From Sipunculus nudus (lineage: Eukaryota > Annelida > Sipuncula > Golfingiida > Sipunculidae), in the NCBI GenBank assembly GCA_026874595.1, contig CM049316.1:36341339-36405338 (forward strand): a stretch of DNA of 64,000 nt, read 5' to 3'. The notes below the pieces were generated by a model, which was given only the letters and a program-made list of their open reading frames with translations, was not told where the DNA came from and ran no database searches. Made by a program: the position numbers and the translations under genes. This document shows positions 26,619 through 39,506 of this stretch, in pieces; within the stretch, counting starts at the first letter, position 1, and every line of letters starts with the position of its first letter.

Positions 26619-26877
26619 TAAGGTTTTAGAAAATAAGGTATTATGTTTCCAGTATAAGTTAATTCTAAACCAGGTTAAGATATTGTATTTAAAAGTAAAC
26701 TCATAAATAAAACCAAATTATATTATTCTAATTATTTTAATATATAAATATTATTCTCTTGAAAGTGGGGGGGGGGGGGGGGGGGGGGAGCTGATTACAT
26801 TGACCATCTTTCCTACTCAAAAAAGTGAGGGGGAGAAGGGATATATATCCTCCTTTCCCCCTATATTGACCCCCTGA
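26619..26877 (+). mobile_element. hAT-like MITE family, second copy
   Basis: 'aaggtattatgtttccagta' and downstream AT-rich core match 7786 and, inverted, 48086-48488. Has a 22-bp poly-G run (26767-26788) and ends 'tatattgaccccctg'. A left terminus CAGTGGCGTCAAT exists at 25617, which would make a 1.26-kb composite, but the flanks do not give a clear 8-bp duplication. Confidence 0.5.
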
Positions 26878-28324
26878 AAAAAAACATACTTAGCAAACTA
26901 TTTAGGGAATGCATCAATATCAATAAAGTACAAAACTGTTTATTTAAAAAAAATAAAATGAATAAGTTCATTGCACAAAACCTGCATTTCAAACCTCCTT
27001 ATTAGTTGTTTGGTGTCATAAACATTCTAAAAATATAGCCATCAAAATAAGGCTGGCATCTTTTGACAGAAACTATGTCGGATCGCCAGAATAAATAGAA
27101 TATTGACTTTTACCCGGAGATTTTCTATTTCACATTCTGTCTTAATTCACAGATACACTATACTCTTAAACAAGGTTATAGCAGTTTAATTTAAAATGAT
27201 ATTCAACATATTTAAGTGGGAGCCCATTGGTAAAAGAAAAGAAAACGACTCTTATTAAATAATTAAAACTAATGCCATATGAATAGGCCAATACTGAACA
27301 TTATTCCGGAGAGTACTAGAATGTTGGCATATTGCCAAAGTTTCAAGTTTTCATTATTTATCTTGCACAAATATTGGGTCTCCAAACAATAACCACCTTC
27401 TTACGCTTAGGCTCTTTTGATTCACCATAGACATTGCCGCGCAGTTTTCGGCATGACTGCCATCATGGCACGAAGAAGCTCCATACAGTGTCTCTGCAAT
27501 CTGCTCTATATGGAAGTACGATTAAAACTTGGTAGTATTTTTTTAAAACAAATATGCAAATGAACTACAATCAGTTTAAACAAAAAATATGAGATTCAAT
27601 CATAGAGTGAAACCAAACCCATATATATATGGCCAGATGTTTCGAAAATGGATTCGAATATATGTTTTGACACAGTTTCTCACAACACTTCAAGTCCATC
27701 GATGATGCTTAAGATCAACGATGGATAAACGTTTGTTTTTGTTGCACGTGTCATACAGGTATTCTGAAAACGGAACGGGCAATCTTTGAGTTATGTCAAG
27801 CATAACACATAAAGTAGTATTTTTATCTCATTATTCTAACTCACAAAAATACTAAATGAACGTTTAATTAAGGTTTGTAATTAAAGTCTACACTTAACGT
27901 TGCTTCTTATTAAAAGACGCCTTTGTTGCCTGGCAACAAAGTACCATGATTAACACATTTTTACAAAACTTGTAATTGGGCCTGTTTTTTCCTTTTAATT
28001 AAAGAACATTACAGTCATTAGTTGCGAGCGTTAATGACATTGACATCATGTGAATAATAGACTGATTTCGCTTATATTGATTTAATGGCATTTCTAAACT
28101 AATTTCATATGTTGGTTAATTATTAATATGTATTGAAGTGTGTAAACCTTCCTGAAAGTATTTATCTATTACATCCTCTATTGAGTTAAAAAGTTCTTAT
28201 TCAATTTTTTTTAAACAAACTGTGATACAATAAAATTCATGAAATCAAGAAATCTTAATCAAGGTGCAGAACCTGGAGAAGAGGTAGACTGATACTGAAA
28301 TTAACCAGCTAGTACTGTGTGATT

Positions 28325-28595
28325 TTGTCAATTTCAAGGTAATTGACAAAATATCCATTGCTGACATGAAATGACTAAACTTATAATTTTTTATGAACGT
28401 GCACGAAATGAGAGAAAACAACCAGCTTTGACAGGGAAATAAACAGGCAGGACAATGGGACTTGGTTAATTTCAAGGTAATCGACAAAATACCGATCTGG
28501 AAGCTGAAATGAAATTAACTAATTTCATCATTTCTTGATGAATGTGTACGACATGAAATAAAACTACAAGGCTTGACAGCGAAATTAACAACTAT
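28325..28595 (+). repeat. Two-copy tandem duplication, unit about 142 bp
   Basis: 'aatttcaaggtaattgacaa' / 'aatttcaaggtaatcgacaa' and 'cttgacag.gaaatt' pairs recur about 142 bp apart. The first copy includes a small palindrome gtcaatt...aattgac. Confidence 0.65.
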
Positions 28596-28599
28596 GGTT

Positions 28600-30140
28600 T
28601 CTGGGATATACAGTCAAGCTTGCTTACTGTCATGCCGTGGATGCACACATAAATTATGATAATAACCGGGATGTGACATTATGCGGGCTTAAACATCGAT
28701 GTCCTATAAAATCATAGAAAAAGCGTTATGTCTCATATGATATTAAATAAATCGTCAATAAAAAGGAAGCAGAAACGTTTATGAATATTTTTATTGCACA
28801 ACGGCATATCAAATTACGTTTATGCGCACCTGACAATTAATTTCCTGTAAGTTTTGTGCCGCATGCTACAATAACTGACAGCAATCCGACTGCCAACAGA
28901 AATAGACTTAGCGTCTGGGTGATGAGGTCAAATGTCTAGAAATATGCGGCACAGTTATATCATTATGCGAAGGTAAATTATTTTACTAGATAATTCTTTC
29001 CCCGACCATTGCGCCTTATATTCCGGATATCTTATTAATGACTCAAACGCCATGATCGTCTTTATGATAGGACTACGAGCGGGTAACGTCATGCCATTGT
29101 CAACATTCTTAAGTTTCGCTGTGATTGAGTTTTTGGACCGGGTATCTCCTCCAGTGCTCACAAAACCTCCATCTTTTCATGGACCCTTATAGGGGATTTC
29201 CAGTCGTAAGCAGCGTTTGCAGCTCACGCTTCATATCATCTCGGCGAAACGTCACCGAGGTGTAAACCACGGTCTTGCAAAGGCCAGGAGTTCATTATGC
29301 ATGACATGTTTGCATGACGCAAACATCGCCCTTGCTAACATACGAAGAAACGCAATGATCTGGATTACCGTGGTATCTTAAGACGTTGATTAGCTAAGTG
29401 ACGGGGAGTGACCCGCATGCATCACTATACTTGCCTGCTTCACACAGGTGGGAGATGTCATCGTTTGATACGCCTGACCGCCCAGTTGATCGCCCTGTCG
29501 GCGTTTGATGTGATATTAACTGCGAACTGGTATCCCTGCCAAGAGTTCCAAGTATGACAATACAGGGGATTATGACAATATTCCATGATATTAAACGGTC
29601 AGATTTACCACTGTTTATATAGGAAAAGGTTTGGGATTTCAGATCAATGTGACAATAAACGGGATTTTCTATTAACCGATATGACACAAAGTGGGCTCGA
29701 CTGTATGTCAATTTCAAGAGGTTCATTTCTGAATACCCAAATGCCCAATATTTCAGTCACTACTATTCTATCATGAGGCAATGGCAGTACTTTGTAGTAT
29801 TATATAGTCTAAGCTATTGTAAACAAGCATATTTTGTTTATCAGTACAACACCTTTATAAAAAAATTATCATCTACATTGATCTTCATTTTATTTAGTTA
29901 AATAATATTTATTATTGTAAAAAGATACCATTTCAGGTCAGTATGTGACGCTTACAGATGGTTATGTGCACTCCGGCAATAGAGAATGACATCTGTGATT
30001 CAAACTTATTAAGTGTACACTTTACCGGCTCTTAATTTTACAGAGAGAAATTAAGGATTTTTTTCCCCAAAATAAACTAAAATTATTATTGTTAAATTTC
30101 ATTTAACAGAGTCAGAACTATTTGAATGCCCTGAGATGTA
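28600..30140. other. Intergenic stretch without a supportable gene
   Basis: Open frames at 29394-29726 (minus) and 29585-29776 (plus) lack splice signals or recognisable motifs. I see nothing else. Confidence 0.45.
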
Positions 30141-30149
30141 TTTGAACTC

Positions 30150-30152
30150 TAA

Positions 30153-30250
<98 letters not shown>

Positions 30251-30278
30251 GTATATATAGAGAGAGAGAAAGAGAAAA

Positions 30279-30310
<32 letters not shown>

Positions 30311-30367
30311 GGGGAAAGATAAAGAGATAGAGAAAGACAGAACAAAAGGAAGGGAGAGGGAAAGAAA

Positions 30368-30414
<47 letters not shown>
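30150..30414. repeat. Compound CT / AT / GACA / AG microsatellite
   Basis: CT run, then about 65 bp of AT, then AG, a short GACA block and a final AG run of about 45 bp. Confidence 0.95.
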
Positions 30415-30417
<3 letters not shown>

Positions 30418-31256
30418 ATTTACTTGCACGGACGGCTCTATATAAATGCATGATGCATGAAACTATACAACATAAAGCCCCTGGTGCATTTTTATAACTA
30501 TTCGTTGAACTATCATGTGTTTTGTGTGTTTCTAACTTGAAATTACCAAGGCTTATAGATTCCAACCACGCGATATCAGGTCCCTACATGCAAATAAACC
30601 ACTGTTTATGTCCCCAATCCTTCACAAGTAATGGTACATTAAGGGATCAACACATTTATTGAATGATATATTGTAAGAAAAAATAAATATCCAGGAGAGC
30701 TTTGGAAATAATCAACTGAATATCATTTGAGATACATATATTACTCATAACAGAAAAGAAAACAGAAAAGCTAGCATCGCTTTTGTATAGATATACATGC
30801 AATTTAATTAATGTGTCATTTTCGTGATTTATTTATTAATTGTAATATTTTTATTTCTTATAAGGTAAATCGATATAACTTATGTAAGTAAAATAATTCT
30901 AAAGTAAGTGGTGTTGCTTAAAGCATGAATTATTGATAGCTGACATTTCCGGCGCCGCACTGCTTTTATTAATAGACCTAATTAGGAAAAGCACTTTCAT
31001 TCCAGACTTAAGAAAAATGGAAGCTGAAATCCCTTCTTTACTAATATTTGTATATAAATATAGGTATAAGTTAATCACTTAGATTCGAAAAACATACACT
31101 CTTAATCTTTTATAGCGGAGAGTCGCTTCTGTATGAAGTGTTACGTAGAGCGTGGGTCTATGCACATATGCATATTTCCTTGATACGACAGACTCCCGCT
31201 TTGGTCCGCCGTCTATTTAAGGGATGCATTTATTTTTCTGATACATTACTTTGTCC

Positions 31257-32237
31257 CAGACTTGGGTCAAAATACTTTAAAAGTAATCGATTACAATTAC
31301 AATTACTTTTGTGTTTTCAGAAAAGTAATCGATTACAATTACAATTACTTATTAAAGTAATCGCAATTATTTTTGCAATTAATTTTGTGTTTGTGACCAT
31401 TTTACTCATGCAAGAACAGCAACTGGGTTAGAGATTGGTTTAAGCTCTTTAACAGTTGTAACAAATTTAATATAGGGACAATCTACACAATCTATATTAT
31501 AAAATGAATCGCAGTAGGATATGTACAAAGAGTCATTGTTAAGTGGTAATGTCATTTTAAATTAAACGTTTCATATATAGTCATGAAAAACGGATCCAGA
31601 TTGTGGTATATACCAATGAAGCTTGTCAAAATAAAAAGAAAAAAAATCAACAAAACATTATTATAAAGACACGTACATGTGTATGTGGCTTTGGGTTACC
31701 ACTAAATGCATATAAACCGGGTCAATTCAACGAGAGTGTGGTAAAAAGTGGAAAAAACTAGTTAAACGCTAATTAATCTAAAAAGCGTAGAGTAAACCTG
31801 AAATTAGGTTCAGGCTACCCCAAGGAATAACTTGAAAGTGATTTCAGATAACCAGGGGTAACCTGAAGTCTTTACATTGGGATAGCTTTGATAGGAAAGT
31901 TTTTTATTCAGTCAAAATTAACTAGTAGCCTGAGATAATAAACAAATTATTTAAAATGCATGTGTGAAGGACATGAGGAACAACCATGGGAAATTGGTTA
32001 ATAGTCAGGTTTGCTTAATAAATGTGACAGTTTGATGGAATTATTCATATGAAACAAATATACCCAAAAAGTAATTGAAAAGTAATTGTTCAAACAATTA
32101 CTTTTCAAAAGCAATCGATTACAATTACAATTACTTTCCAGGATTAGAAAATTTAATCGATTACAATTACAATTACTTGAAAAAGTAATTGTAATTACAA
32201 TTCCTTTGAAATATAATTACTTTTGAACCAAACTCTG
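31257..32237. mobile_element. Non-autonomous hAT-like transposon with 8-bp target duplication
   Basis: Termini CAGACTTGGGTCAAAATAC and, inverted, CAGAGTTTGGTTCAAAAGTA. Flanks are CTTTGTCC (31249-31256) and CTTTGCCC (32238-32245), seven of eight matching. Subterminal parts are dense in 'aagtaatcgattacaattac' blocks in both orientations. About 980 bp with no transposase reading frame. CAG-type ends with an 8-bp duplication are the hallmark of the hAT superfamily. Confidence 0.75.
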
Positions 32238-32249
32238 CTTTGCCCTACC

Positions 32250-33660
32250 ATTATTTAGCAAAACCAGCTGATAAACCTGATACACCAGACTTTTTACCGG
32301 GGTCGGGGGGGATGTAAAAATGAGATGAGGAATTACTCAATTCTTTTATTCTTTAAGGTGGGTAAAATATAAAATTTCAGTGGGATACTGTCTCAATAAA
32401 ATGTCCAAATAATTTTTAAAATATATTTTGTGGCGCTGTGCTCGTGGCAAGAAGTTCATGATTCGGTATGTTTACCTTGATGACTTGGTCAGTAGTGATG
32501 TTTACATTTGCGAATGAGATGGGACGCGAAGTCATTTAGATTTTCAAAGACCTTTGACCTGTTACATATATACTATTATTGTTAGACGTATTAGGAATTG
32601 ATCGATTAGGAAGATATGAAAGATTAATTTAATGAATGTTTTAAAGCAAGGAAGTGGTTCCTAAAGATAGAAACGGGAAAATGCATACCTCGTCAGTATA
32701 GGCCTACCCATCCTCCTAACAGTTTGCGATGATATGACCCTTCAGGCGACACCTAATGTAAGTAGGTATAGATTGTAGATGTAAAAGAGGTTGAAAAATA
32801 ATCTGTTTTGCAGGGATTAAAAGATGTATTTTAGGTGACATACCACTTAAAGTAAAGAATAATGTGTTTGTAGGGACTATTAATGATGTATTTAAAGTTG
32901 AAAACCACTAAAAGGAAACAGAGTTCATTGAATGAAATCTTAATAGAAGGCCTGCTCGGCGGAGACCTGTTTTTCCTTGATTATCGCCCGGTTAATGTCC
33001 TTGTTGACAATGTGTCACATACTTCATACAGACGGTCTATGTATGAGTGGCAATTATAAACCTCCTGTCCACATTCATTTGCACATCACGCTTTTACGCT
33101 GAAATGGAGCTGTAACGCCTGAGATGTGTAAATTTCAAAATATTAAGAAAATATAGAGCAAATATAGAGTGTGCATCGACAACATCCATGCCAAATATAA
33201 CCAACAGAAGGTATTTGTTTTTGATACAAATTTTATATATAGAAAACTTGTAGATCTATAGCAAAATATAACCAACAGAAGATATTTGTTGGTGAAACCC
33301 CTTTATTCTCATAACAGCGAGATCACTTTGGGAACTGCATCCTTTAAATTATATATATAGCGCGGCGTCACATTCAATGCGCTGTCAGAGAACATTGGGG
33401 ACAAAAGTGGACAAACATCCTTCATATTTATAAATATAAGAAAAGGCAGGCGACTATTTAAGTCCTGGTCTTTGATTAAGGAAACACGGTAAACCTAGTA
33501 ATAGTAGAAGAACAGCTTCCATGTCATGATTATAATAAATATCACCACACTCGAAAGCCAACCATGCACAGTCTTTTTTTTTACAATGGTGACAAAGCCT
33601 ATGAGACAAAGGGTTGAATTTTAATTAAAATATTATTTGGGATAATATAGGGACGAGATT
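32250..33660. other. Intergenic stretch without a supportable gene
   Basis: AT-rich. A direct repeat 'atataaccaacagaag.tatttg' occurs near 33197 and 33266. Nothing else noted. Confidence 0.45.
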
Positions 33661-33677
33661 GACCGGTCGGATATATA

Positions 33678-34358
33678 CAGTGGAGCGCCGTTTTTCCGAA
33701 ATCGTCTAGCGGCAATTTAGTACAACAGTTAATGATTAATTAAATGCCATTTTATCCGAGGAACACGGTGTTTCTTTTCGATATTCGTAATTGACGACGT
33801 GGACGTATAAAAGATTTTAGATTATTGCTGAGCATAATTGACAAAGATCAGTCCAACCTGCTTCAAGGATACGTGCGTGCTCTTTTTTCATCAAATTCAC
33901 TGGAGGGAAAGGTCAAATGACATCGCCAAGGAACACGGTGTTTCTTATCGATCTACGTAATTGAAGACCGAGACATATAAAAGCTGTTCGACCTCAAGCG
34001 CTAATCAATTATGCCTCACCAATGCTGATGCGAGTAAACAGCTCAATTATTTGGCATAACATCCTGTCCCAAGCCGACGAACGATGCCTGCTTGAGTACA
34101 AACGAGATGTGGTTGATAACACACAAGTGCCCTTATATAAACTGTTCAGTCGCTTTCTAGGGGTTTGCGGGGTTGCGGGGCTAGCTGTAGTTTACACATG
34201 ACTGCAGGCCTTGTGACTCGTAATTACAATACTCATTTTAGGTTTTTACATACTTGAAATATATTTCGGAAATACGAATAAATTTTCAGTTCCCCATTTT
34301 AATTTTCGGAAAAACGAATTTTCGGAAATTCGGCATTCGGAAATACAGCGCTCTACTG
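33678..34358. mobile_element. Non-autonomous pogo/Tigger-like element with TA flanks
   Basis: Left end CAGTGGAGCGCCGTTTTTCC, right end (reverse complement) CAGTAGAGCGCTGTATTTCC, both flanked by TA (33676-33677 and 34359-34360). Ends of the form CAGT.GA....CG.....CCGAA are typical of pogo/Tigger. Inside, 'ggaacacggtgtttctt' is duplicated at 33761 and 33929. No intact transposase. Confidence 0.72.
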
Positions 34359-34411
34359 TAATACATATCACGCTCGAACATACGCACAGACACGCGGATA
34401 TATATGAAAAA

Positions 34412-34443
34412 TGCAATATATATATATATATATATATATATTG

Positions 34444-34511
<68 letters not shown>
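34412..34511. repeat. AT / AC / AT microsatellite
   Basis: TATA tract, CACACA tract, TATA tract, directly abutting the LINE remnant. Confidence 0.95.
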
Positions 34512-34514
<3 letters not shown>

Positions 34515-35455
34515 TGACTGTTCGCAGATTTCTATGGGAGTACCTCAAGGTTCTGTCTTCGGACCACTTTTATTCTTAATTTATCTTAATGATGTTTGTA
34601 ATATACCAACATTTAGTAACTTGAGCCTGTTTGCTGATGATACATACTTATATGTTTCTGGTCCTAATATTGTGTCCGTCACACAGAAAATTCAAGTTGA
34701 TATTATCTGAATGGTTTCGAGTAAATAAACTGACGATAAATACAGAAAATCATACCTAATATCATTGGAAGTAGACAAAAATTATCTAAAATAACACCAT
34801 CATATCCACCTATTTTTTTAAATGATACAGTCCTACTGTATATTGATAAGGCTAAATACCTCGGATTAACACTTGACAGTTGTCTTACTAGGAGAGCACA
34901 TATCAATGAACTTGCTTCCAAATTAAAACCTAAACTAAGCGCTCTTGTTCCTCTTAGTAAAGTTTTACCTTCATCGGAACTCGTTATATATGACCACTAT
35001 ACAACCCTATATTGATTACGGTTTAATCATGTTGGGCCATCAAAGCCAAACTAACATGAGCGTTGGCCAGAAATTCCAGAATAGGGCTGCCCGAATAATT
35101 TCTGGGAATTATAATATGAATGTACCTAGTTCAACATTGATATCCGGCAGCCTTACATGGCAAAACATCAATCAACGATTATTGTACCTCTCTAATATAT
35201 TCATGTTTAAATGCCTGAATGGCCTAGCACCTGTTTATCTTAATTATCTATCAGAAACCCGTTCTGAAATACACTCTTATTAACACGAGATATTCTTGTC
35301 AAGTCAAAGTACCTACAGTTACAACTGAATTGATGCGAAAATCTTTTATTTATCAAGGAGTGAACTTATGGAATTTGTTACCGGAAGCTTTACGTAAGTT
35401 AGATAATTTAGATAATTTCAAAAAATATCTCAAGCAATATTCTCTAAGCCCTTGA
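34515..35455 (+). pseudogene. Decayed LINE reverse transcriptase (C-terminal part)
   Basis: SMGVPQGSVFGPLLFLIYLN then SLFADDTYLYVSGPNI contain the RT motifs GVPQGS.FGPLLF and FADD. A frameshift near 34711 leads to WFRVNKLTINTE, then KAKYLGLTLDS, and in another frame QNRAARIISGNYN, FMFKCLNGLAPVYLNYL and NLWNLLPEALRKL, ending at TGA 35453-35455. This is the C-terminal layout of jockey/CR1-type non-LTR elements. At least three frame breaks; the 5' half is missing, cut at a microsatellite. Not functional. Confidence 0.9.
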
Positions 35456-35873
35456 CATTATATCAATAAATCTATTTTTACTTCTTTTTACATGGTGCAT
35501 TATATGTTTTAGGAATACCAGTCAGTGAAAAAAAACACTAACATAACTATGCACACATTGAACTTCTGGTGTGTATTATTCTCTGCACTTATTTCATAAT
35601 ATATTCTCAACATTGCTAATAACCTTAATAGCCTATGATAATCTAAATAATAATCTTTAATAAACTCTTAATAATGGTTATACTAGTACAGGAACTAACA
35701 ATACGTTATATTCAGTTACAATATTCTGCACATATATGTTTACTTGTATACTACTGTCATACTATTTGATCATGTTTAAAATATCAGTTAATATCAGGGC
35801 CTTCTGGAAATTCAGTATAATCTGAACAAGCCACAATGAATAAAGATATATTAATAATAAAAGATAAATAATA

Positions 35874-35910
<37 letters not shown>

Positions 35911-36344
35911 TATAAACACATATATATATATATCAGGGTTTTCGGGAAAGCGGGGATAACCGTCTCTGACGCCCGAATCACTTACTGACGCTCGGTGTCC
36001 AAGCGTCCGAAGGGACGCCCGAATTTGTGGCAGCAGTTGTCCGTTATGTAAACGCCGCATTGATAACCAGGCTTAAAGCACATATCCATATAATGACACG
36101 ATTTTTAATCATATAATATGATAATTACATAAAATACGAAAAGATTTAATTTCATATAACCCTTCAATTTTCGACACATATACCATCCCCCCTAGTGACA
36201 CTCTCAACTTAGATGGAACTCCCCAAAATGTTTGCCTTAGTGTCCCGTACACTTAGAATTTTCTTCTACTGAAAGCACCGATATATATATATATATATAA
36301 AGTAAATAAATGCAAAACCTTCATGTGAAACGATTGTAAAACAG
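35456..36344. other. Region between LINE remnant and RGS22 3' end
   Basis: Holds AT microsatellites at 35880-35932 and 36282-36300. 'tcagggccttctggaaattc' near 35796 and 'tcagggttttcgggaaagc' near 35934 look like diverged copies of one segment. No gene. Confidence 0.5.
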
Positions 36345-36350
36345 TTTATT
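36345..36350 (-). terminator. Polyadenylation signal of RGS22
   Basis: AATAAA on the minus strand, about 160 nt beyond the TAG, which is a normal 3' UTR length. The flanking DNA is AT-rich with no further RGS22 coding sequence downstream. Confidence 0.6.
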
Positions 36351-36509
36351 GATATTACAAAACTTAAACATAAAAACACACTGTGGCGTGGCCATTCTTA
36401 TATTAACAGTGCGTTGGTATTTCATACATGTAAATAAAACATGGCCTGCACTGCCGAGGTTACTGCATTTCTATTTGTTTAAAGCACTCTACATCAAACA
36501 TCATATAAT

Positions 36510-36868
36510 CTAATGGAAGCCGGTATTATGTGGAGACAAAAATGCCCCTCCTTTTTTCATGATATGACTTGATTTAGTTAAACTAAGTCTTCGGGCTCTA
36601 GATCCCCAGCGGGCTGAACGGGTACCATCTCCACCTAATACACTTAGTACCCTATGACTTGCGTTGCTTAATGCAGAGGACACCGGTTTAAGATCGTACT
36701 CATTGTATACTAATTCGTCATCATAAGAATTATGTGTTTCGCGCCCGGTCAGTGAGCGCCTGCTGGCTCGAACTCGTACACTTTGAGCAGCCTCTTCCCG
36801 TCGAACCGGAAGTAAAATACGCATGCCATGCGCAAGACTGAACAAGATGCGTGGACCATCGTCTTCCG
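36510..36868 (-). CDS. RGS22: RGS22 exon 20 (terminal, stop codon)
   Basis: Codons about 1162-1280 plus TAG. Begins AEDDGPRILFSLAHGMRILL, then a low-complexity Ser/Arg/Asn tail (VRVRASRRSLTGRETHNS ... GSRARRLSLTKSS) with R-R-x-S protein-kinase-A-type contexts, ending LSPHNTGFH. Acceptor TTTTTACAG. I do not recognise a domain in the tail. An internal donor giving another C-terminus cannot be excluded, but the polyadenylation signal nearby supports this end. Confidence 0.82.
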
Positions 36869-39459
36869 CTGTAAAAAAAAATAATATTATCTCCGAGACT
36901 GATATGTACTTCCGGTTTGACCAAATGAACATTACAAAAGACAGATAAACACTATAAAAGAGAAAAATGGGGATAAAAATGATAAAAATAATACCGAAGA
37001 AAGATAAAATAGTTCATGTACTGAATGTATAGTTTTAATATGACAATTCAATTACTGAATTACACGTTATGGAAGGCACATTGTAGGTATTGTGGAGAAG
37101 ATGATTTGTTGCTGTTTTCTAACCATTGAATATTTATCTGAAATACGCCAGTGATAAATTCATGTAAATTGAAATAGGAACAGGTCAATATAAACCTATG
37201 AAAAATATACATTATGATTTTTATATATCAAGAAAACATAAATGGTTATTTCTGCGAAATAGGGGATCAAACCCTCTGAACTTAGTAATAATAATAATAA
37301 TAAAAATAAAAATATAAATAATAATAAAAATAATAATAATAGCTAGACGTTTTGGACCGTAAAGGTCCCCAATTAGGGTCTCGCGATCGCCAGTTCCTCG
37401 AAATGGCAGCCCTGCGGCCTACTGGATATCAGATTGGTCTTAAATTTATTACCGTTAATAATCTAAAGGGGACCATTTTTCAGAAAAATTACAGCATTAT
37501 TTAAAAGTTATTGCCAAACGATTTTAAAATATTTGCCTGGCAGCCATATTGGATTTAAGAGGAGTCTGAAATTGAAAAGCACTGATCCCCTCATAGGTGT
37601 CAATGTTCTGTCTGATATTCGCGAAAGAAAATCAATGATTTTGCTCTGGTTGCCATAGTGATTATTTTAGGCAGGTTTGTAATTTGATACGGCTGGAGCC
37701 AAGTTAAGCACCAATTGCCCCCCCCCCCCCCCCCGGCCCATATATTTGAGAAAGGTCGACCATAGCCCCTCTGAAATACTACGCTCGACAGGGAATAATT
37801 TATTGTTCTTTGGCAGCCATATTGGACTTAGGGCAGGTGTGTAATTTGACAGGGCTAGAACTCTTGTGGACGTCAATAATCCCTGTGATACTGGAAAAGG
37901 ATAATTTTTTTTATCTTTGATATACTGCGTGCGAATAAAAAATCACCGATAATGATCTGGCGGTCATAATGGGTGTTCAAGTGGGTCTGTAAATCGTGAG
38001 GGCTTGACCCCTTAAAGGCCCAGTCATCCCAATATTTTTTTAAAGAGAAGAGCAAGCATAGCCTCTTTGAGATATTGCGCGCAATGGACAATCATCAATT
38101 ATGCTGTGGCAGCTATATAGGAATTTGGACAGGTCTGTTATTCGATAGGGCTTGAGCCCCGATATACAACAATCACCCCAATGGATCTGGGAAAGATTTA
38201 ATGTATTCTTTTTGAGATAATGCGCGTAAAAGAAAGCGATACAGACGGACGGTGGAAGGACGGAGAGATGGACGGACAAGGCGATCACTATAGGGTACCT
38301 CTCTTCTATGAGGAACTCTAATAAAAATGACTTATGTGAGAGCCTGCAGCACTAACCATGTCGTGTATTGAAGGTCTTGACCTTTCCCAGGTCTATCTGC
38401 ATGAAGTCGTCAGGATCTTTACCCTTCAGTTTGTCAGCGTCTCCTGAGTCGTCGTCACCCGTGATCCCCAGGAATCTCTCATTCTGGAACCTGGAAATCA
38501 TTAGTTAAACTACTGATACAACATCTTCATGTGTCACCAGTGGCGAAGCTATACGGGAATAGGCGAGAAACTCTGTTATATTTTTATCTTTTTTTATGGT
38601 CAGTATCCATTTTCACCATGATATTATAAATTATCAATTATTTGGTTAATGTTACCGCATCCATTTTTATGCTGTCTTATCTAATTCATGATCTAGGTTT
38701 TTTATGCAGAGTTAAATTTCCGTTTTGGACGACGTGACAGGGCAGTAGTAATCGTTTCTTTTCATGTTAATATATATATCCTGGTGTCACCAAGGCCCGG
38801 TGTCTACCGCACCGCAGGGTCCAGGGTGTGTAATGACCCCCTTTCCTGAGTCGTAACACCCAGGAACACCCCCCCCCCCCCGCCCGAACAAGATACTCTG
38901 GTATGTGAGTAATACACAGATATGGGGCACAGCCTTTGCATTCAGTCTGCAAAGCACTCACCCTGGATGAAGGCCGACCGTGAAACGTTTCCGCTCCTCG
39001 GCTGAGATTTGAACTCACGGCCTATTATGCTCTACGCCTTGACAACAGAAACTGGTGTTATTGTTTTTAATGCAATGTTAAGAGGACAGCTTTTGGAGCC
39101 TTTAACAGAAATGCAAGACTTTACTGCTCCTGAAAATACCTGAGACTACCAGACTTATAAAAGGTAAAGATGAGGGTTAATAGTCAGACATCACTGACGA
39201 TCTCAGTCTCATCCCGACTTTACACTTTGCCACTTAGGTTATTTAACATACCCGGTCGCCTCCTAAGTCTCTGTACAGACTTTAGCTCAAACCATGGAGT
39301 TATGATATAATATATTATACATTCTATGGTCAGTCACAGTTAACACAGGCTAAGTTTAACCCTCAAGCTGTGATAGTGATAGAGATCCCCAAACATGTAA
39401 ACAAACTGTCCTGTTTTCTCAGTGATGTCTCCCGGTTGCAAAACCAGAAAAAGCATGTT

Positions 39460-39506
<47 letters not shown>

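Noticed and set aside
30118-30565. Several Ser/Leu and Tyr/Ile-rich frames
   Set aside because: Compound CT/AT/AG microsatellite.
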